Assembly: GCA_051866775.1 (NCBI GenBank)
Contig: JBJDXR010000043.1
Location: forward strand, 19,721-83,720
Reading direction: 5' to 3'
DNA length: 64,000 nt
Origin: RUG626 sp051866775
GTDB taxonomy: Bacteria > Bacillota > Clostridia > Oscillospirales > Oscillospiraceae
The notes beneath the pieces are model-generated. The model searched no databases. It saw nothing but the letters and a program-made list of their open reading frames with translations, and was not told where the DNA came from. Within the stretch, counting starts at the first letter, position 1, and each line of letters starts with the position of its first letter. Position numbers and translations under genes: made by a program. Below are positions 7,554-15,916 of this stretch, piece by piece.

Positions 7554-8983
7554 GCTTGGTTAAATTCTCCTTCCTGCGGCTGCTCAATACAGCCATAAAG
7601 TGCCCATGTGTTGCTGTCCGTTATCCTTACGTTGGAAAAGCCGCCGATAAGGGACTTGTCCCCCTTCAATCTGACTAAGCGGCCTCCGTTTGTACGGGAA
7701 GTCAGATATTCACCGTCCGCCCCGTCCACGAGCACCCGCTGGCTGCTTCCGATGTAGGCGGCGTGCTTTTCCTCGGAGATGCTGTTTTGAAGCTCGATGA
7801 GCCTGTCAAAGCGTCGCTGTTTGTCCTCCCTTGTGTATGGATCGGGCATGGTGGCAGCCGGCGTGCCTGTGCGCTTTGAGTAGATGAAGGTAAAGAGCGC
7901 GTCGAAGCGGACCTTCTCAACCAGCGACAGCGTGTCCTCAAAGTCCGCCTCCGTCTCCCCGGGGAAGCCCACTATGACGTCGCTTGTAAGCACCACATCC
8001 GGCATATACGAGCGGGCCATTTCAATAAGCTCAAGATAGCCCTCCCTTGTATAGCGCCTGTTCATCTCCCTGAGCACCCGTGTAGAACCGGACTGGAAGG
8101 GCAGATGTATGTGCCGGGCGGCCTTTTCGCATTTTGCCATGGTGGAGAAAAGCTTCTCCCCGGCATCCTTGGGGTGGCTGGTCATAAAGCGTATTAAAAA
8201 ATCCCCGGGGATGTCGTTTATTTCGGCGATGATGTCGGAAAAATCCGTCCCCAGGCCCAAGTCCTTGCCGTAGGAGTTCACGTTCTGGCCCAATAGGGTT
8301 ATATCCTTATACCCGGCGGATACAAGGGCCTTTGCCTCGGAGATTATCTCCTCCGGCAGACGGGAGCGCTCACGCCCACGCACGTATGGAACGATGCAGT
8401 AGGAGCAGAAGTTGTTGCAGCCGTACATTATGGAAAGCCAGGCCTTTACGGAGCTGTCACGCTTTGAGGGGAGCCCCTCGGCTATGGCTCCGTCGGAGGG
8501 GGATATCTCAAATATGCGCCCGCCGTTTGTGAGAAGCTCGTTTAGAAATTCGGGAAAGCACCAGAGCGCGTGGGGACCGAAAACAAGATCCACATGGCGG
8601 TAGGAGCTTTTAATCTTTTCGGCCACGGTGGGCTGCTGCATCATGCAGCCGCACAGGGCGATTATCTGGCTCGGCTTTGCCCGCTTTGTGTGGGTGAGAG
8701 CACCTACATTGCCAAAGACACGCATCTCGGCGTGCTCCCGGACGGCACAGGTGTTTATAACGATAACATCGGCCTCCGCCGCCTCTGCGGTAAGCTCATA
8801 GCCCATTTTCAGAAGCATCCCGCGTATTTTTTCACTGTCGGCCTCGTTCTGCTGACAGCCGTAGGTGTCAACAAGCGCCAGGGGCTTTTTTGGGAGGGCG
8901 GCGCTGCGCTCCGCCACACGCTCCATTATTTCACTCTGCCGCTCAATGTCGGCGGAGGATATCTCTGTTCTTTTGTAGCTCAC
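7550..8983 (-). CDS. miaB: tRNA-2-methylthio-N6-dimethylallyladenosine synthase MiaB
   Basis: This radical-SAM methylthiotransferase adds the ms2 group to i6A37 of tRNAs reading UNN codons, after MiaA. It has the N-terminal UPF0004 domain with three cluster cysteines (about 43, 79, 113), the radical-SAM CxxxCxxC (about 189, 193, 196 in GCNNFCSYC) followed by VPYVRGRERSR, and a C-terminal TRAM domain. Longer starts (ATG 9001 and beyond) lie at or upstream of the predicted transcription start and have no ribosome site. The GTG at 8983 has GGAG at 6 bases and is preferred, giving 477 residues. MiaA, its pathway partner, lies in the divergent cluster. Confidence 0.96.
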   Translation of the reverse strand: MSYKRTEISSADIERQSEIMERVAERSAALPKKPLALVDTYGCQQNEADSEKIRGMLLKMGYELTAEAAEADVIVINTCAVREHAEMRVFGNVGALTHTKRAKPSQIIALCGCMMQQPTVAEKIKSSYRHVDLVFGPHALWCFPEFLNELLTNGGRIFEISPSDGAIAEGLPSKRDSSVKAWLSIMYGCNNFCSYCIVPYVRGRERSRLPEEIISEAKALVSAGYKDITLLGQNVNSYGKDLGLGTDFSDIIAEINDIPGDFLIRFMTSHPKDAGEKLFSTMAKCEKAARHIHLPFQSGSTRVLREMNRRYTREGYLELIEMARSYMPDVVLTSDVIVGFPGETEADFEDTLSLVEKVRFDALFTFIYSKRTGTPAATMPDPYTREDKQRRFDRLIELQNSISEEKHAAYIGSSQRVLVDGADGEYLTSRTNGGRLVRLKGDKSLIGGFSNVRITDSNTWALYGCIEQPQEGEFNQA

Positions 8984-9021
8984 GGTGTTCTCCAAATTCA
9001 TTATATAAATGTACAAAACGT

Positions 9022-9050
9022 ATTTTATCAAATAATGATGGAATTTACAA
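9022..9050 (-). promoter_or_regulatory. Predicted promoter of the miaB-mutS operon
   Basis: On the minus strand TTGTAA (9045-9050), 17 bases, and TAAAAT (9022-9027) with a TGA extension form a sigma-A promoter. Transcription would start near 9015, leaving only about 30 bases of leader before the GTG start of miaB. Confidence 0.65.
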
Positions 9051-9128
9051 CGGTTATCGTGTATAATTAATCAGATATGTTGTACCAGCGATAAAATGCA
9101 CGTTAAGTGTTCCGGGGAGGGGACGGCG

Positions 9129-10184
9129 TTGAAAAATCTTATAATCGATAAGACAGCTATAAAGAATAACCTTGCCGCTGTAAAATCAAGAGCAAAAGGG
9201 GCGGAGGTCTATGCGGATCTTACGGGGGATGCCTACGGTATGGGCCTGCTCACTACGGCAAAGCTTCTCCGAGATGAAGGAATTCGCACCTTTGCCGTCT
9301 CAGACCCGAGGGATGCGGAGATCCTGAGGGGTGCGGGCTTTATTGAGGAGAGGCTTATGATGCTGCGCAGCACCGCCGACAGTGAGGAGCTGGAAAAGCT
9401 GATCGATCTCAATGTGGTGTGTACCGTAGGCTCCTATGACGCCGCCGTGGCTATAAACGGCATAGCGGAGGCGAGAAAGACCGTATGTGAGGTACAGATT
9501 AAGATCGACACCGGTCTTGGACGCTACGGATTTATAGCCAATGAGACCGACAAGATAGCCTCCATATACAAATATATGCCTAATCTGGCGATAGTGGGGA
9601 TATTTTCCACCTACTCACAGTCATGGAAGAGCAAGAAGATCACGCTGTCCCAGTTTGACGCTTTTCAGGAGGTCCTGGAGAAACTTGTTGGTATGGGCTT
9701 TGAGCTTGGAGTCACACACATATGTGACTCGGCCGCGCTGTTCCGCTACGACTTTGGAAGGATGGATGCGGTGCGCATAGGCACGGCATTTTCCGGTCGC
9801 GTCGCGGGAGGCGGAGTTCCCGGCCTTACGAAGGTGGGATACATCGAGGCGGGCATTGAGGAGGTCGGCTGGTTTCCAAAGGGCCACCGTATTGGCTCCG
9901 CCGTCCTTAAAAAGCCTGCAAGGCTGGCGGTGCTGTCTGTGGGCTATTATCACGGCTTCGGAGTTAACCGCCCCGAGCAGGAGCAGAGCATATGGGATGT
10001 GATCCGCTCGAGGCGGAGAATGCCGTCGGTGAAGATCGGCGGACAGCGGGTCAAGGTAGTGGGCGAAATCGGTATGATGCACACGATCGTCGACGTCACA
10101 AAGCTCAACTGCCGCGTGGGAGATCCGGCAATTATGGATGTGGATCCGGTCAATGTCAAGGGCCTTGTCAGAATTTACAGATAG
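9129..10184 (+). CDS. Alanine racemase-fold protein lacking the catalytic lysine
   Basis: The 352-residue chain aligns along the alanine racemase (TIM barrel plus beta domain) family, with DAYGMG, IDTGLGRYGF and VRIGTAFSG landmarks. However, the PLP-binding lysine of the VVKANAYGHG motif is Thr32 here (codons CTT ACG GGG GAT GCC TAC). The catalytic tyrosine region (usually SYG) reads RIGSAV, the usual Asn-Ser pair is Asp-Ser, and the C-terminal segment with the usual Tyr354 region is missing. It therefore should not racemise alanine by the normal mechanism. The TTG at 9129 behind GGGGAGGGG is preferred to ATG 9096, which has no ribosome site. It is followed by mutL, 32 bases on. Function unknown; a PLP-free binding or regulatory role is possible. 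Confidence 0.85.
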   Translation: MKNLIIDKTAIKNNLAAVKSRAKGAEVYADLTGDAYGMGLLTTAKLLRDEGIRTFAVSDPRDAEILRGAGFIEERLMMLRSTADSEELEKLIDLNVVCTVGSYDAAVAINGIAEARKTVCEVQIKIDTGLGRYGFIANETDKIASIYKYMPNLAIVGIFSTYSQSWKSKKITLSQFDAFQEVLEKLVGMGFELGVTHICDSAALFRYDFGRMDAVRIGTAFSGRVAGGGVPGLTKVGYIEAGIEEVGWFPKGHRIGSAVLKKPARLAVLSVGYYHGFGVNRPEQEQSIWDVIRSRRRMPSVKIGGQRVKVVGEIGMMHTIVDVTKLNCRVGDPAIMDVDPVNVKGLVRIYR

Positions 10185-10216
10185 CACACCCTTTCTGCGG
10201 CAGAATGGAGATTTAA

Positions 10217-12151
10217 ATGGCAAAAATATTTGAGATGCCGCCGCACCTAGCAGACCTTATTGCAGCGGGCGAGGTGGTGGAGCGGCCCGGCTCCGTGGTG
10301 AAGGAGCTGGTGGAAAACTCTATAGACGCCGGCGCTTCAAGCGTGACGGTGGAGATAAAAAACGGCGGTATGTCGCTTATCCGCGTGACGGATAACGGCA
10401 GCGGAATAGCCCGGGATGATGTGGAGACGGCCTTCCTGCGCCACGCCACAAGCAAGCTTAAAAGCGAGAGGGATCTTGAGGCCATCGGAACGTTGGGCTT
10501 CAGGGGTGAGGCCCTTGCGGCGATAGCCGCGGTGTCGAGGATCGAGCTTCTTACTAAAGAGCGGGGAGCGGACGAGGGTACGCGACTTGTGCTTGAGGGC
10601 GGTACCCGCCGGGAAAAGGAGCCTCAGGGCTGCCCTGACGGAACTACCATCATTGTCCGGGACCTTTTCTTCAATACCCCGGCACGGCTGAAATTTATGA
10701 AGAACGACAGGGCGGAGGGCGCAAACGTAACGACGGTGATAATCCGTCTGGCGCTGTCACACCCGGAGGTATCGATAAGGTATATAAAGGACGGCAAGGA
10801 GGAGTACCACACCCCCGGTGACGGGAGGATGGAGTCCTGCGTCTACTCTGCGCTTGGCAGGGAGTTTGCCAAGGGGCTGCTGCCGGCGGATAACCAGGTG
10901 GACGGCATTAAGGTCACGGGCTTTGTATCCTCCCCGGCAAACTGCCGCGGAAACAGGGCGTGGCAGTTCTTCTTCATAAACGGGCGGTTTATTAAATCCA
11001 AGCTCCTGCAGGCGGCTGTGGAACAGGCGTTTAAAAATTCGCTCTTCACCGGGCGCTTTCCGGTGTGTGTGCTGGAGCTCTATATGGGACTTAATGCTGT
11101 AGACGTGAATGTCCACCCAACGAAAATGGAGGTGCGCTTTTTAGATGAGCGCAGGGCCTTCGACGCGGTGTACTGGGCGGTGCGGGGCGCGCTGGAAAAG
11201 GAGAGCCGTCCTAAGGAACTGGAGATCTCTCCGGGCGCTGCGGGCGTTACAGAAGCTCCACAGGCAGCTAAAAACGTTGAGGCTGAGCCGCGGAGGCCGG
11301 CGGCATCCGGCGCATACCAGAGGCCGGAGGGCGGATCTGCAGATACGAAGGCTGCGCCAAAGCCCAGAGAGAATTTTTACAGGACGGTGACGGCGGACAC
11401 ATTCCGCGCCTCCTATGGCGGCGGAGGGTTTAAAACCGCAGTTTCGCCGGTCCCGGAGAGAAGCAGGGCAGAGGCCCAGGTGCATGACTCGGTAAAAATA
11501 GCCTATCAGACGTCTATGAGCATGCCCGAGCCGGAGCCTCAGAGGACACCGTGGCAGACGGTGGAGCTTAAGGAGGACAAGGAGGAGCAGGGCTTCCGCT
11601 TTATAGGCGAGGCCATGAACACCTACCTTCTGTGTGAGAAGGACGGCAGCATCTTCATTATAGACAAGCACGCCGCCCACGAGAGGATACTTTTTGACAG
11701 GCTGAAGGCGCAGAAGCGGGAGGTAAACTCCCAGCTGCTGCTGTCACCGGTCATATGCTCCGTCGGGGAGGAAGCGGCGCGCGTATTGGCGGAAAGCGCC
11801 GAGCTTCTCGGAGAGCTTGGATTTGAGATAGACGACTTCGGCGGAGGGAGCGTCGCCATACGCCAGATACCCGCGGACATTGACATGGACGACCCGCAGG
11901 CATTTATGGAGGAGATAGCCGAGAAGCTCTCCACCGGCGGGCGGAGGGATATAGAATCCATGCGGGACGAGGTAATGCACTCGGTGGCCTGCAAGGCGGC
12001 CATAAAGGCTGGGAAACGCTCGGAACCCGAGGAGGTCATGAAGCTGATCGGCCGGGTGCTCTCCGGTGAGATAAAATACTGCCCCCACGGGCGGCCCGTG
12101 TCCATAGAGCTTACCAAAGCCCAGCTTGACAAGGGCTTTAAGAGGGCTTGA
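10217..12151 (+). CDS. mutL: DNA mismatch repair protein MutL (endonuclease type)
   Basis: The 644-residue protein has the N-terminal GHKL ATPase domain (AAGEVVERPGSVVKELVENSIDAG, DNGSGI, GFRGEALA), a long low-complexity linker (about 345-455), and a C-terminal dimerisation/endonuclease domain. Nuclease landmarks are present with variation: DKHAAHERILFD in place of DQHAxxExxxxE, ACKAAIKAG, and YCPHGRP. A nicking MutL fits an organism without MutH. The ATG follows GGAG at 6 bases. The gene lies between the racemase-like gene and miaA, a usual mutL-miaA-hfq order in Firmicutes. Confidence 0.97.
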   Translation: MAKIFEMPPHLADLIAAGEVVERPGSVVKELVENSIDAGASSVTVEIKNGGMSLIRVTDNGSGIARDDVETAFLRHATSKLKSERDLEAIGTLGFRGEALAAIAAVSRIELLTKERGADEGTRLVLEGGTRREKEPQGCPDGTTIIVRDLFFNTPARLKFMKNDRAEGANVTTVIIRLALSHPEVSIRYIKDGKEEYHTPGDGRMESCVYSALGREFAKGLLPADNQVDGIKVTGFVSSPANCRGNRAWQFFFINGRFIKSKLLQAAVEQAFKNSLFTGRFPVCVLELYMGLNAVDVNVHPTKMEVRFLDERRAFDAVYWAVRGALEKESRPKELEISPGAAGVTEAPQAAKNVEAEPRRPAASGAYQRPEGGSADTKAAPKPRENFYRTVTADTFRASYGGGGFKTAVSPVPERSRAEAQVHDSVKIAYQTSMSMPEPEPQRTPWQTVELKEDKEEQGFRFIGEAMNTYLLCEKDGSIFIIDKHAAHERILFDRLKAQKREVNSQLLLSPVICSVGEEAARVLAESAELLGELGFEIDDFGGGSVAIRQIPADIDMDDPQAFMEEIAEKLSTGGRRDIESMRDEVMHSVACKAAIKAGKRSEPEEVMKLIGRVLSGEIKYCPHGRPVSIELTKAQLDKGFKRA

Positions 12152-12153
12152 CC

Positions 12154-13074
12154 ATGGCTGGGACAGTTTACGTCGTGACCGGCCCTACGGCCACGGGAAA
12201 GACGGAGCTGGGCGTAAGGCTGGCAGGAAAAATTTCCGGAGAGGTAGTATCCGCCGACTCAATGCAGCTATATAAGCTTATGGACATAGGCACCGCAAAG
12301 CCCACAAGGGAGGAAATGGGTGGGATACCCCACCACATGATAGATGTGTTCTCTCCTTTTGAGGACTGCTCGGCTGCCATGTATGTGGATATGGCGGCTA
12401 AGTGCTGTGATGATATAATATCCCGGGGGAAAACGCCTGTCATCGTAGGCGGGACGGGGCTTTACATCGAGTCGCTCATATCCGGAAGAAGCTTTGCCCA
12501 CAGGGACGCAGACGAAGCCGTGAGGGAAAAGTACTCCGCCATGTACGATGAGCTTGGCGGGACAGCGCTCCTGCGGCTCCTGGGCGAGCAGGATCCCGAG
12601 CGCGCCGAAAAGCTCCATCCAAACGATAAAAAGCGCATCGTACGGGCTCTTGAGGTACTTGAGGCGGGAGACTCGATCACGGAGCATGACCGGAAGACCC
12701 AGGAGCTTCCGCCGCGATATGACGCAAAATATATCGTGCTGAATTTTGAGGACAGGCAGGAGCTTTACAGCCGAATAGACCGCAGGGTGGACGTCATGAT
12801 GGAGCGGGGGCTTGCAGCAGAGGTGAAAAAGCTTATGGAGCTGGGGCTGGGCGAAAAGAACACAGCCATGCAGGCCATAGGCTACAAGGAGATATGCGCC
12901 GCCCTCTCGGGAAAATGCTCAATGGATGAGGCGGTGGAGACAGTAAAGCGCGAATCCCGCCGTTACGCTAAACGCCAGATATCCTGGTGCAGGAGGTATC
13001 AGGAGGCCCTGCGCATAAACTGGAAAAAAACGCCGGATTTTGATGAAGCCCTCCGGCTTTCGACAGCTTTTTAA
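12154..13074 (+). CDS. miaA: tRNA dimethylallyltransferase MiaA
   Basis: MiaA transfers the dimethylallyl group to A37 of tRNAs that read UNN codons. The 306-residue protein shows the P-loop GPTATGKTELG, the SADSMQLYKLMDIGTAKP and GIPHHMID segments, and GGTGLYIESL. A TTG six bases upstream overlaps the mutL stop; the ATG at 12154, two bases after that stop, has a GAGGG site at 7 bases. It is directly followed by hfq under its own likely promoter. MiaB, acting next in the same modification, is encoded at 7550-8983. Confidence 0.97.
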   Translation: MAGTVYVVTGPTATGKTELGVRLAGKISGEVVSADSMQLYKLMDIGTAKPTREEMGGIPHHMIDVFSPFEDCSAAMYVDMAAKCCDDIISRGKTPVIVGGTGLYIESLISGRSFAHRDADEAVREKYSAMYDELGGTALLRLLGEQDPERAEKLHPNDKKRIVRALEVLEAGDSITEHDRKTQELPPRYDAKYIVLNFEDRQELYSRIDRRVDVMMERGLAAEVKKLMELGLGEKNTAMQAIGYKEICAALSGKCSMDEAVETVKRESRRYAKRQISWCRRYQEALRINWKKTPDFDEALRLSTAF

Positions 13075-13090
13075 AGTGCATTGGTATAAT
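13060..13090 (+). promoter_or_regulatory. Predicted hfq promoter
   Basis: TCGACA (13060-13065) and TATAAT (13085-13090) carry a TGG extension immediately before the -10. The spacer is long (19 bases), but the extended -10 is good. It overlaps the end of miaA. Confidence 0.55.
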
Positions 13091-13151
13091 ATGGTGCCGT
13101 CTTAAAATATATGGTCGGGCGGAAGAACGCCCGGGGAAAGGACGGCTTACA

Positions 13152-13421
13152 ATGTCGAAAGCACAGAATCTTCAGGACTTATTTTTGAATCAGGCGAGAA
13201 AACGTTCAATGCCGCTGACGGTCTTTCTTATGAACGGCTTTCAGATGCGCGGCACTGTGGTGGGGTTTGACAGCTTCACTGTCGTGCTTGAGAGCGAGGG
13301 GAAGCAGCAGCTGGTGTACAAGCACGCCATATCCACAGTGGCCCCGGCAAGGCAGATGTCTATTCCGGAGCTTGATATGGAGCGGGAGGAGGAATCCCAG
13401 CGGGAGATGGCTGTCCGTTAA
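13152..13421 (+). CDS. hfq: RNA chaperone Hfq
   Basis: This 89-residue Sm-like protein has the Sm1 region (QDLFLNQARKRSMPLTVFLMNGFQMRG, residues about 8-34) and the Sm2 motif with the KHAIST signature (residues about 56-63). It forms a hexameric ring that binds A- and U-rich RNA and pairs small RNAs with mRNAs. The C-terminal tail is short and acidic, as in many Firmicutes. The place behind miaA is the classic one. Apart from the long-spaced promoter inside miaA, it may be read through from mutL-miaA. Confidence 0.97.
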   Translation: MSKAQNLQDLFLNQARKRSMPLTVFLMNGFQMRGTVVGFDSFTVVLESEGKQQLVYKHAISTVAPARQMSIPELDMEREEESQREMAVR

Positions 13422-13448
13422 ACCCGTATTTAAAAAATATGTCTTTTG

Positions 13449-13457
13449 TGTTATAAT
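13449..13457 (+). promoter_or_regulatory. Extended -10 promoter before the HlyD-like gene
   Basis: TGT followed by TATAAT gives a perfect extended -10 element 27 bases before the TTG start. No good -35 is seen 17 bases upstream, which is tolerated by extended -10 promoters. Confidence 0.5.
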
Positions 13458-13483
13458 CTGCGCGGGAAAGAGGTGACGGCGCT

Positions 13484-14662
13484 TTGGAGAGAAGCGATTC
13501 GCTTATAAAGTTTGTATCAGTGCTTGTGTTCATAGCGCTTGTCATATATATCGGCATAGCCTTTTACGGCAGCCGCACCGAGACGCTGCAGACTGTCTAT
13601 GCCGTAGGTATCGAGATAAACGACAGCATAAACACAGAGGGATATATAGTCCGCGATGAGACAAGAATATCAGCCTCAGGCAGCAATATCGCCGTGACAG
13701 CACTGGAGGGGGACAAGGTTGCCGCCGGCGAGGCCGTGGCGGTGAGGTATAACGGCTCGAAGGCCATGGAGCGGGCGGCGGAGATACAGGATATACAGAT
13801 GCGCATAGCCCAGCTGACGGCGGTAAAGAACGGGAAAAGCAACGATGAATTGGCCTCCGAAAGTCTTATCGCGCTGTCCTCAGCGGTGGCGTCCGGGGAT
13901 CTTGACGAGCTGTATTCGCTGGAGATGAACATTGACGCCTACATAATCTCCGGGAGCGAGCTGGCCTCCGGAGATGAGGCGGAGGAGATCGCACGGCTTG
14001 AGGAGGAGCTTCGCAGGCTCACGGAAGTATCCACTTCCGACACCGTGCGCATAACCGTAGATTCCGCAGGTACATTCTCCCATGTGGCGGACGGCTTTGA
14101 AAAGGTCTCTCCGGAGAAGCTTGAGGGCATTACGCCGTCGGGGCTGAAAAAGCTTTTTTCCTCTCCTGAAAAGGTGGGGGACGACGTCATAGGCAAGCTC
14201 ATATCCGGAATCAAATGGTATTATGTCACTGTGATGGACGAGCAGTCCGCGTCAAAGCTCACGGTGGGCGGCAGAGCAAAAGTGGAATTTTCCAGGACAT
14301 ACAGCGCAGCGCTCACCATGACGGTGGAGAGCGTGAGCCTTCCGGAGGACGGAGAATGTGCGGTGGTGATGTCCTGTAAGGATTTCATGCAGGATGTCGC
14401 CTCCCTGCGGGAGATGAGCGGCGAGATCGTGTTCGCTGTCCAGAGCGGCGTGAGGGTCCCGAAGGATGCCCTCCATGTGGAGGAGGATGGGACATATGTA
14501 TACATACTTGAGGGCCTGAGGGCCTCAAAGGTGTATGTGGATATAATAGCTGAGAGCGGCGATTATTACATGGTGGAGGAGACACGGGACGGCCTGCGAA
14601 TAAACGACAGGATAATCGTAAAGGCGGATAACCTCTATGACGGCGCGGTAGTCGCGGAATAG
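13484..14662 (+). CDS. HlyD-family-like membrane-anchored protein of the sepF/divIVA cluster
   Basis: The 392-residue protein has one N-terminal membrane segment (about 10-29) and an extracytoplasmic part resembling HlyD-type adaptors: a biotinyl-lipoyl-like segment (residues about 50-90, GYIVRDETRI and EGDKVAAGEAVAV), a short coiled-coil region (about 95-185), and a beta domain with a VPKDALHVEEDGTYVYILEG end. No exporter subunit is nearby. Similar genes sit beside yggS, sepF and divIVA in other clostridia, suggesting a cell-envelope or division role, but none is proven. The start is TTG with a GAGGTG site 8 bases upstream. Confidence 0.8.
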   Translation: MERSDSLIKFVSVLVFIALVIYIGIAFYGSRTETLQTVYAVGIEINDSINTEGYIVRDETRISASGSNIAVTALEGDKVAAGEAVAVRYNGSKAMERAAEIQDIQMRIAQLTAVKNGKSNDELASESLIALSSAVASGDLDELYSLEMNIDAYIISGSELASGDEAEEIARLEEELRRLTEVSTSDTVRITVDSAGTFSHVADGFEKVSPEKLEGITPSGLKKLFSSPEKVGDDVIGKLISGIKWYYVTVMDEQSASKLTVGGRAKVEFSRTYSAALTMTVESVSLPEDGECAVVMSCKDFMQDVASLREMSGEIVFAVQSGVRVPKDALHVEEDGTYVYILEGLRASKVYVDIIAESGDYYMVEETRDGLRINDRIIVKADNLYDGAVVAE

Positions 14663-14686
14663 ACAACATCAGGGTGAAAAACAATA

Positions 14687-15385
14687 ATGGCAAGCGTATT
14701 TGATAATGCAAAGAGCGTAATTGAACGCATGGTGAGAGCGGAGCTTCGCTGCGGCAGGGAACAGGGAACGGTAAAGCTCGTGGCCGCTTCAAAGATGAAC
14801 AGTGCGGAAAGAGTGCGCGAGGCTTACGGCGCCGGAATACGCGCTTTCGGTGAAAACCGGGCGCAGGAGATGGGTGAAAAGCTGAGGCTGAACGCCTATG
14901 AGGGTGCGGAGCTTCACTTTATAGGGCATCTGCAGCGCAACAAGGTAAAGAACGTCGTAGGTGCGGCGGAGCTTATACAGTCGGTGGACTCTGAGGAGCT
15001 TATACGGCTCATCGGCCTCAGGGCGCTCTCCTTGGGCATTACGCAGAACATCCTTATAGAGGTGAATATCGGCGGAGAGACTGCAAAATCAGGCATACCG
15101 CCGGAGGAGCTTGACAAGCTGATCGAGATTGCCGCGGGTACAGATGGGATCTGCGTGCAGGGGCTGATGACAATACCGCCTGTATCGGAAGATATTTCCT
15201 CAACAAGGCGTTATTTTGAGCGAATGTATAACCTTTTTGTTGACATGGGAGCAAAAAAATACGATAATATCAGCATGAAATTTCTATCTATGGGCATGAG
15301 CGCCGATTTTGAAGAGGCCATCATGGCGGGCGCTAATATTGTCCGTGTTGGTACCGCCGTCTTTGGACAGCGGTATTACGCATGA
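14687..15385 (+). CDS. yggS: YggS family pyridoxal phosphate homeostasis protein
   Basis: This single-domain PLP-binding protein of 232 residues (PLPBP/YggS family) helps keep free PLP and amino-acid pools in balance. The PLP lysine lies in VKLVAASKMNSA (about residue 33), and FGENRAQE, LHFIGHLQRNK and LSMGMSADFEEAI are typical. It lies in the Gram-positive division cluster directly before sepF (B. subtilis ylmE position). The ATG follows AGGGTG. It is translated 24 bases after the HlyD-like gene. Confidence 0.95.
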   Translation: MASVFDNAKSVIERMVRAELRCGREQGTVKLVAASKMNSAERVREAYGAGIRAFGENRAQEMGEKLRLNAYEGAELHFIGHLQRNKVKNVVGAAELIQSVDSEELIRLIGLRALSLGITQNILIEVNIGGETAKSGIPPEELDKLIEIAAGTDGICVQGLMTIPPVSEDISSTRRYFERMYNLFVDMGAKKYDNISMKFLSMGMSADFEEAIMAGANIVRVGTAVFGQRYYA

Positions 15386-15421
15386 CCGTGGATATTTGTT
15401 AAAATATTTTGGAGGAGAGCC

Positions 15422-15886
15422 ATGGGTTTTTTAAACGAGCTAAAGAGGCTTACACGTCCGTATGACGATGAGGACGATGAATTTGAGGACTTTACCCCAC
15501 GGGCGCCGGAGAAGATCCCGGTTACGCCCCGCACCGCTGCGCCTCAGCGTGTTCCCAGAAGCACCATTGATGAGCGCAGGGAGAACAAGGTCGTAAACAT
15601 CCACGCCACCACACAGCTTCAGGTGGTGCTGGTAAAGCCGGAGCGCTTTGAGAACGCCGCTGAGATCGCGGATCACCTGCGTGAAAAGCGTACTGTGGTC
15701 CTGAATCTCGAGCAGACGAACAAGGATATTGCCAGAAGGCTCATTGATTTCTTGTCCGGTGTGGCGTACGCTCAAGACGGCAAGATAAAAAAAGTCGCCG
15801 TTAACACCTATCTGATCACTCCGTACAATGTTGACCTTATGGGGGATCTGATAGACGAGCTGGAAAACAACGGCTTATACTTTTAA
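15422..15886 (+). CDS. sepF: Cell division protein SepF
   Basis: SepF (154 residues) anchors and bundles FtsZ at the division site in Gram-positive bacteria. The N-terminus (MGFLNELKRL) can form the amphipathic membrane-binding helix; a variable acidic/proline linker (about 14-50) follows; the globular domain (about 60-147) has the usual VVLVKPERFENAAEIADHL, RRLIDFLSGVAYA and FLITP-like segments. FtsZ itself is not in the window. The gene has a GGAGGAG site and is 36 bases after yggS. Confidence 0.95.
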   Translation: MGFLNELKRLTRPYDDEDDEFEDFTPRAPEKIPVTPRTAAPQRVPRSTIDERRENKVVNIHATTQLQVVLVKPERFENAAEIADHLREKRTVVLNLEQTNKDIARRLIDFLSGVAYAQDGKIKKVAVNTYLITPYNVDLMGDLIDELENNGLYF

Positions 15887-15916
15887 GGGTCAGGGCATGA
15901 AAGGACGGGATAAAGG

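Noticed and set aside
9001..9031. Upstream starts for miaB
   Set aside because: They overlap the predicted promoter/transcription start and have no ribosome site; the GTG at 8983 has GGAG at good spacing.
9129..10184. Calling this gene alr (functional alanine racemase)
   Set aside because: The PLP-binding lysine is Thr, and the catalytic tyrosine region and C-terminal active-site segment are missing.
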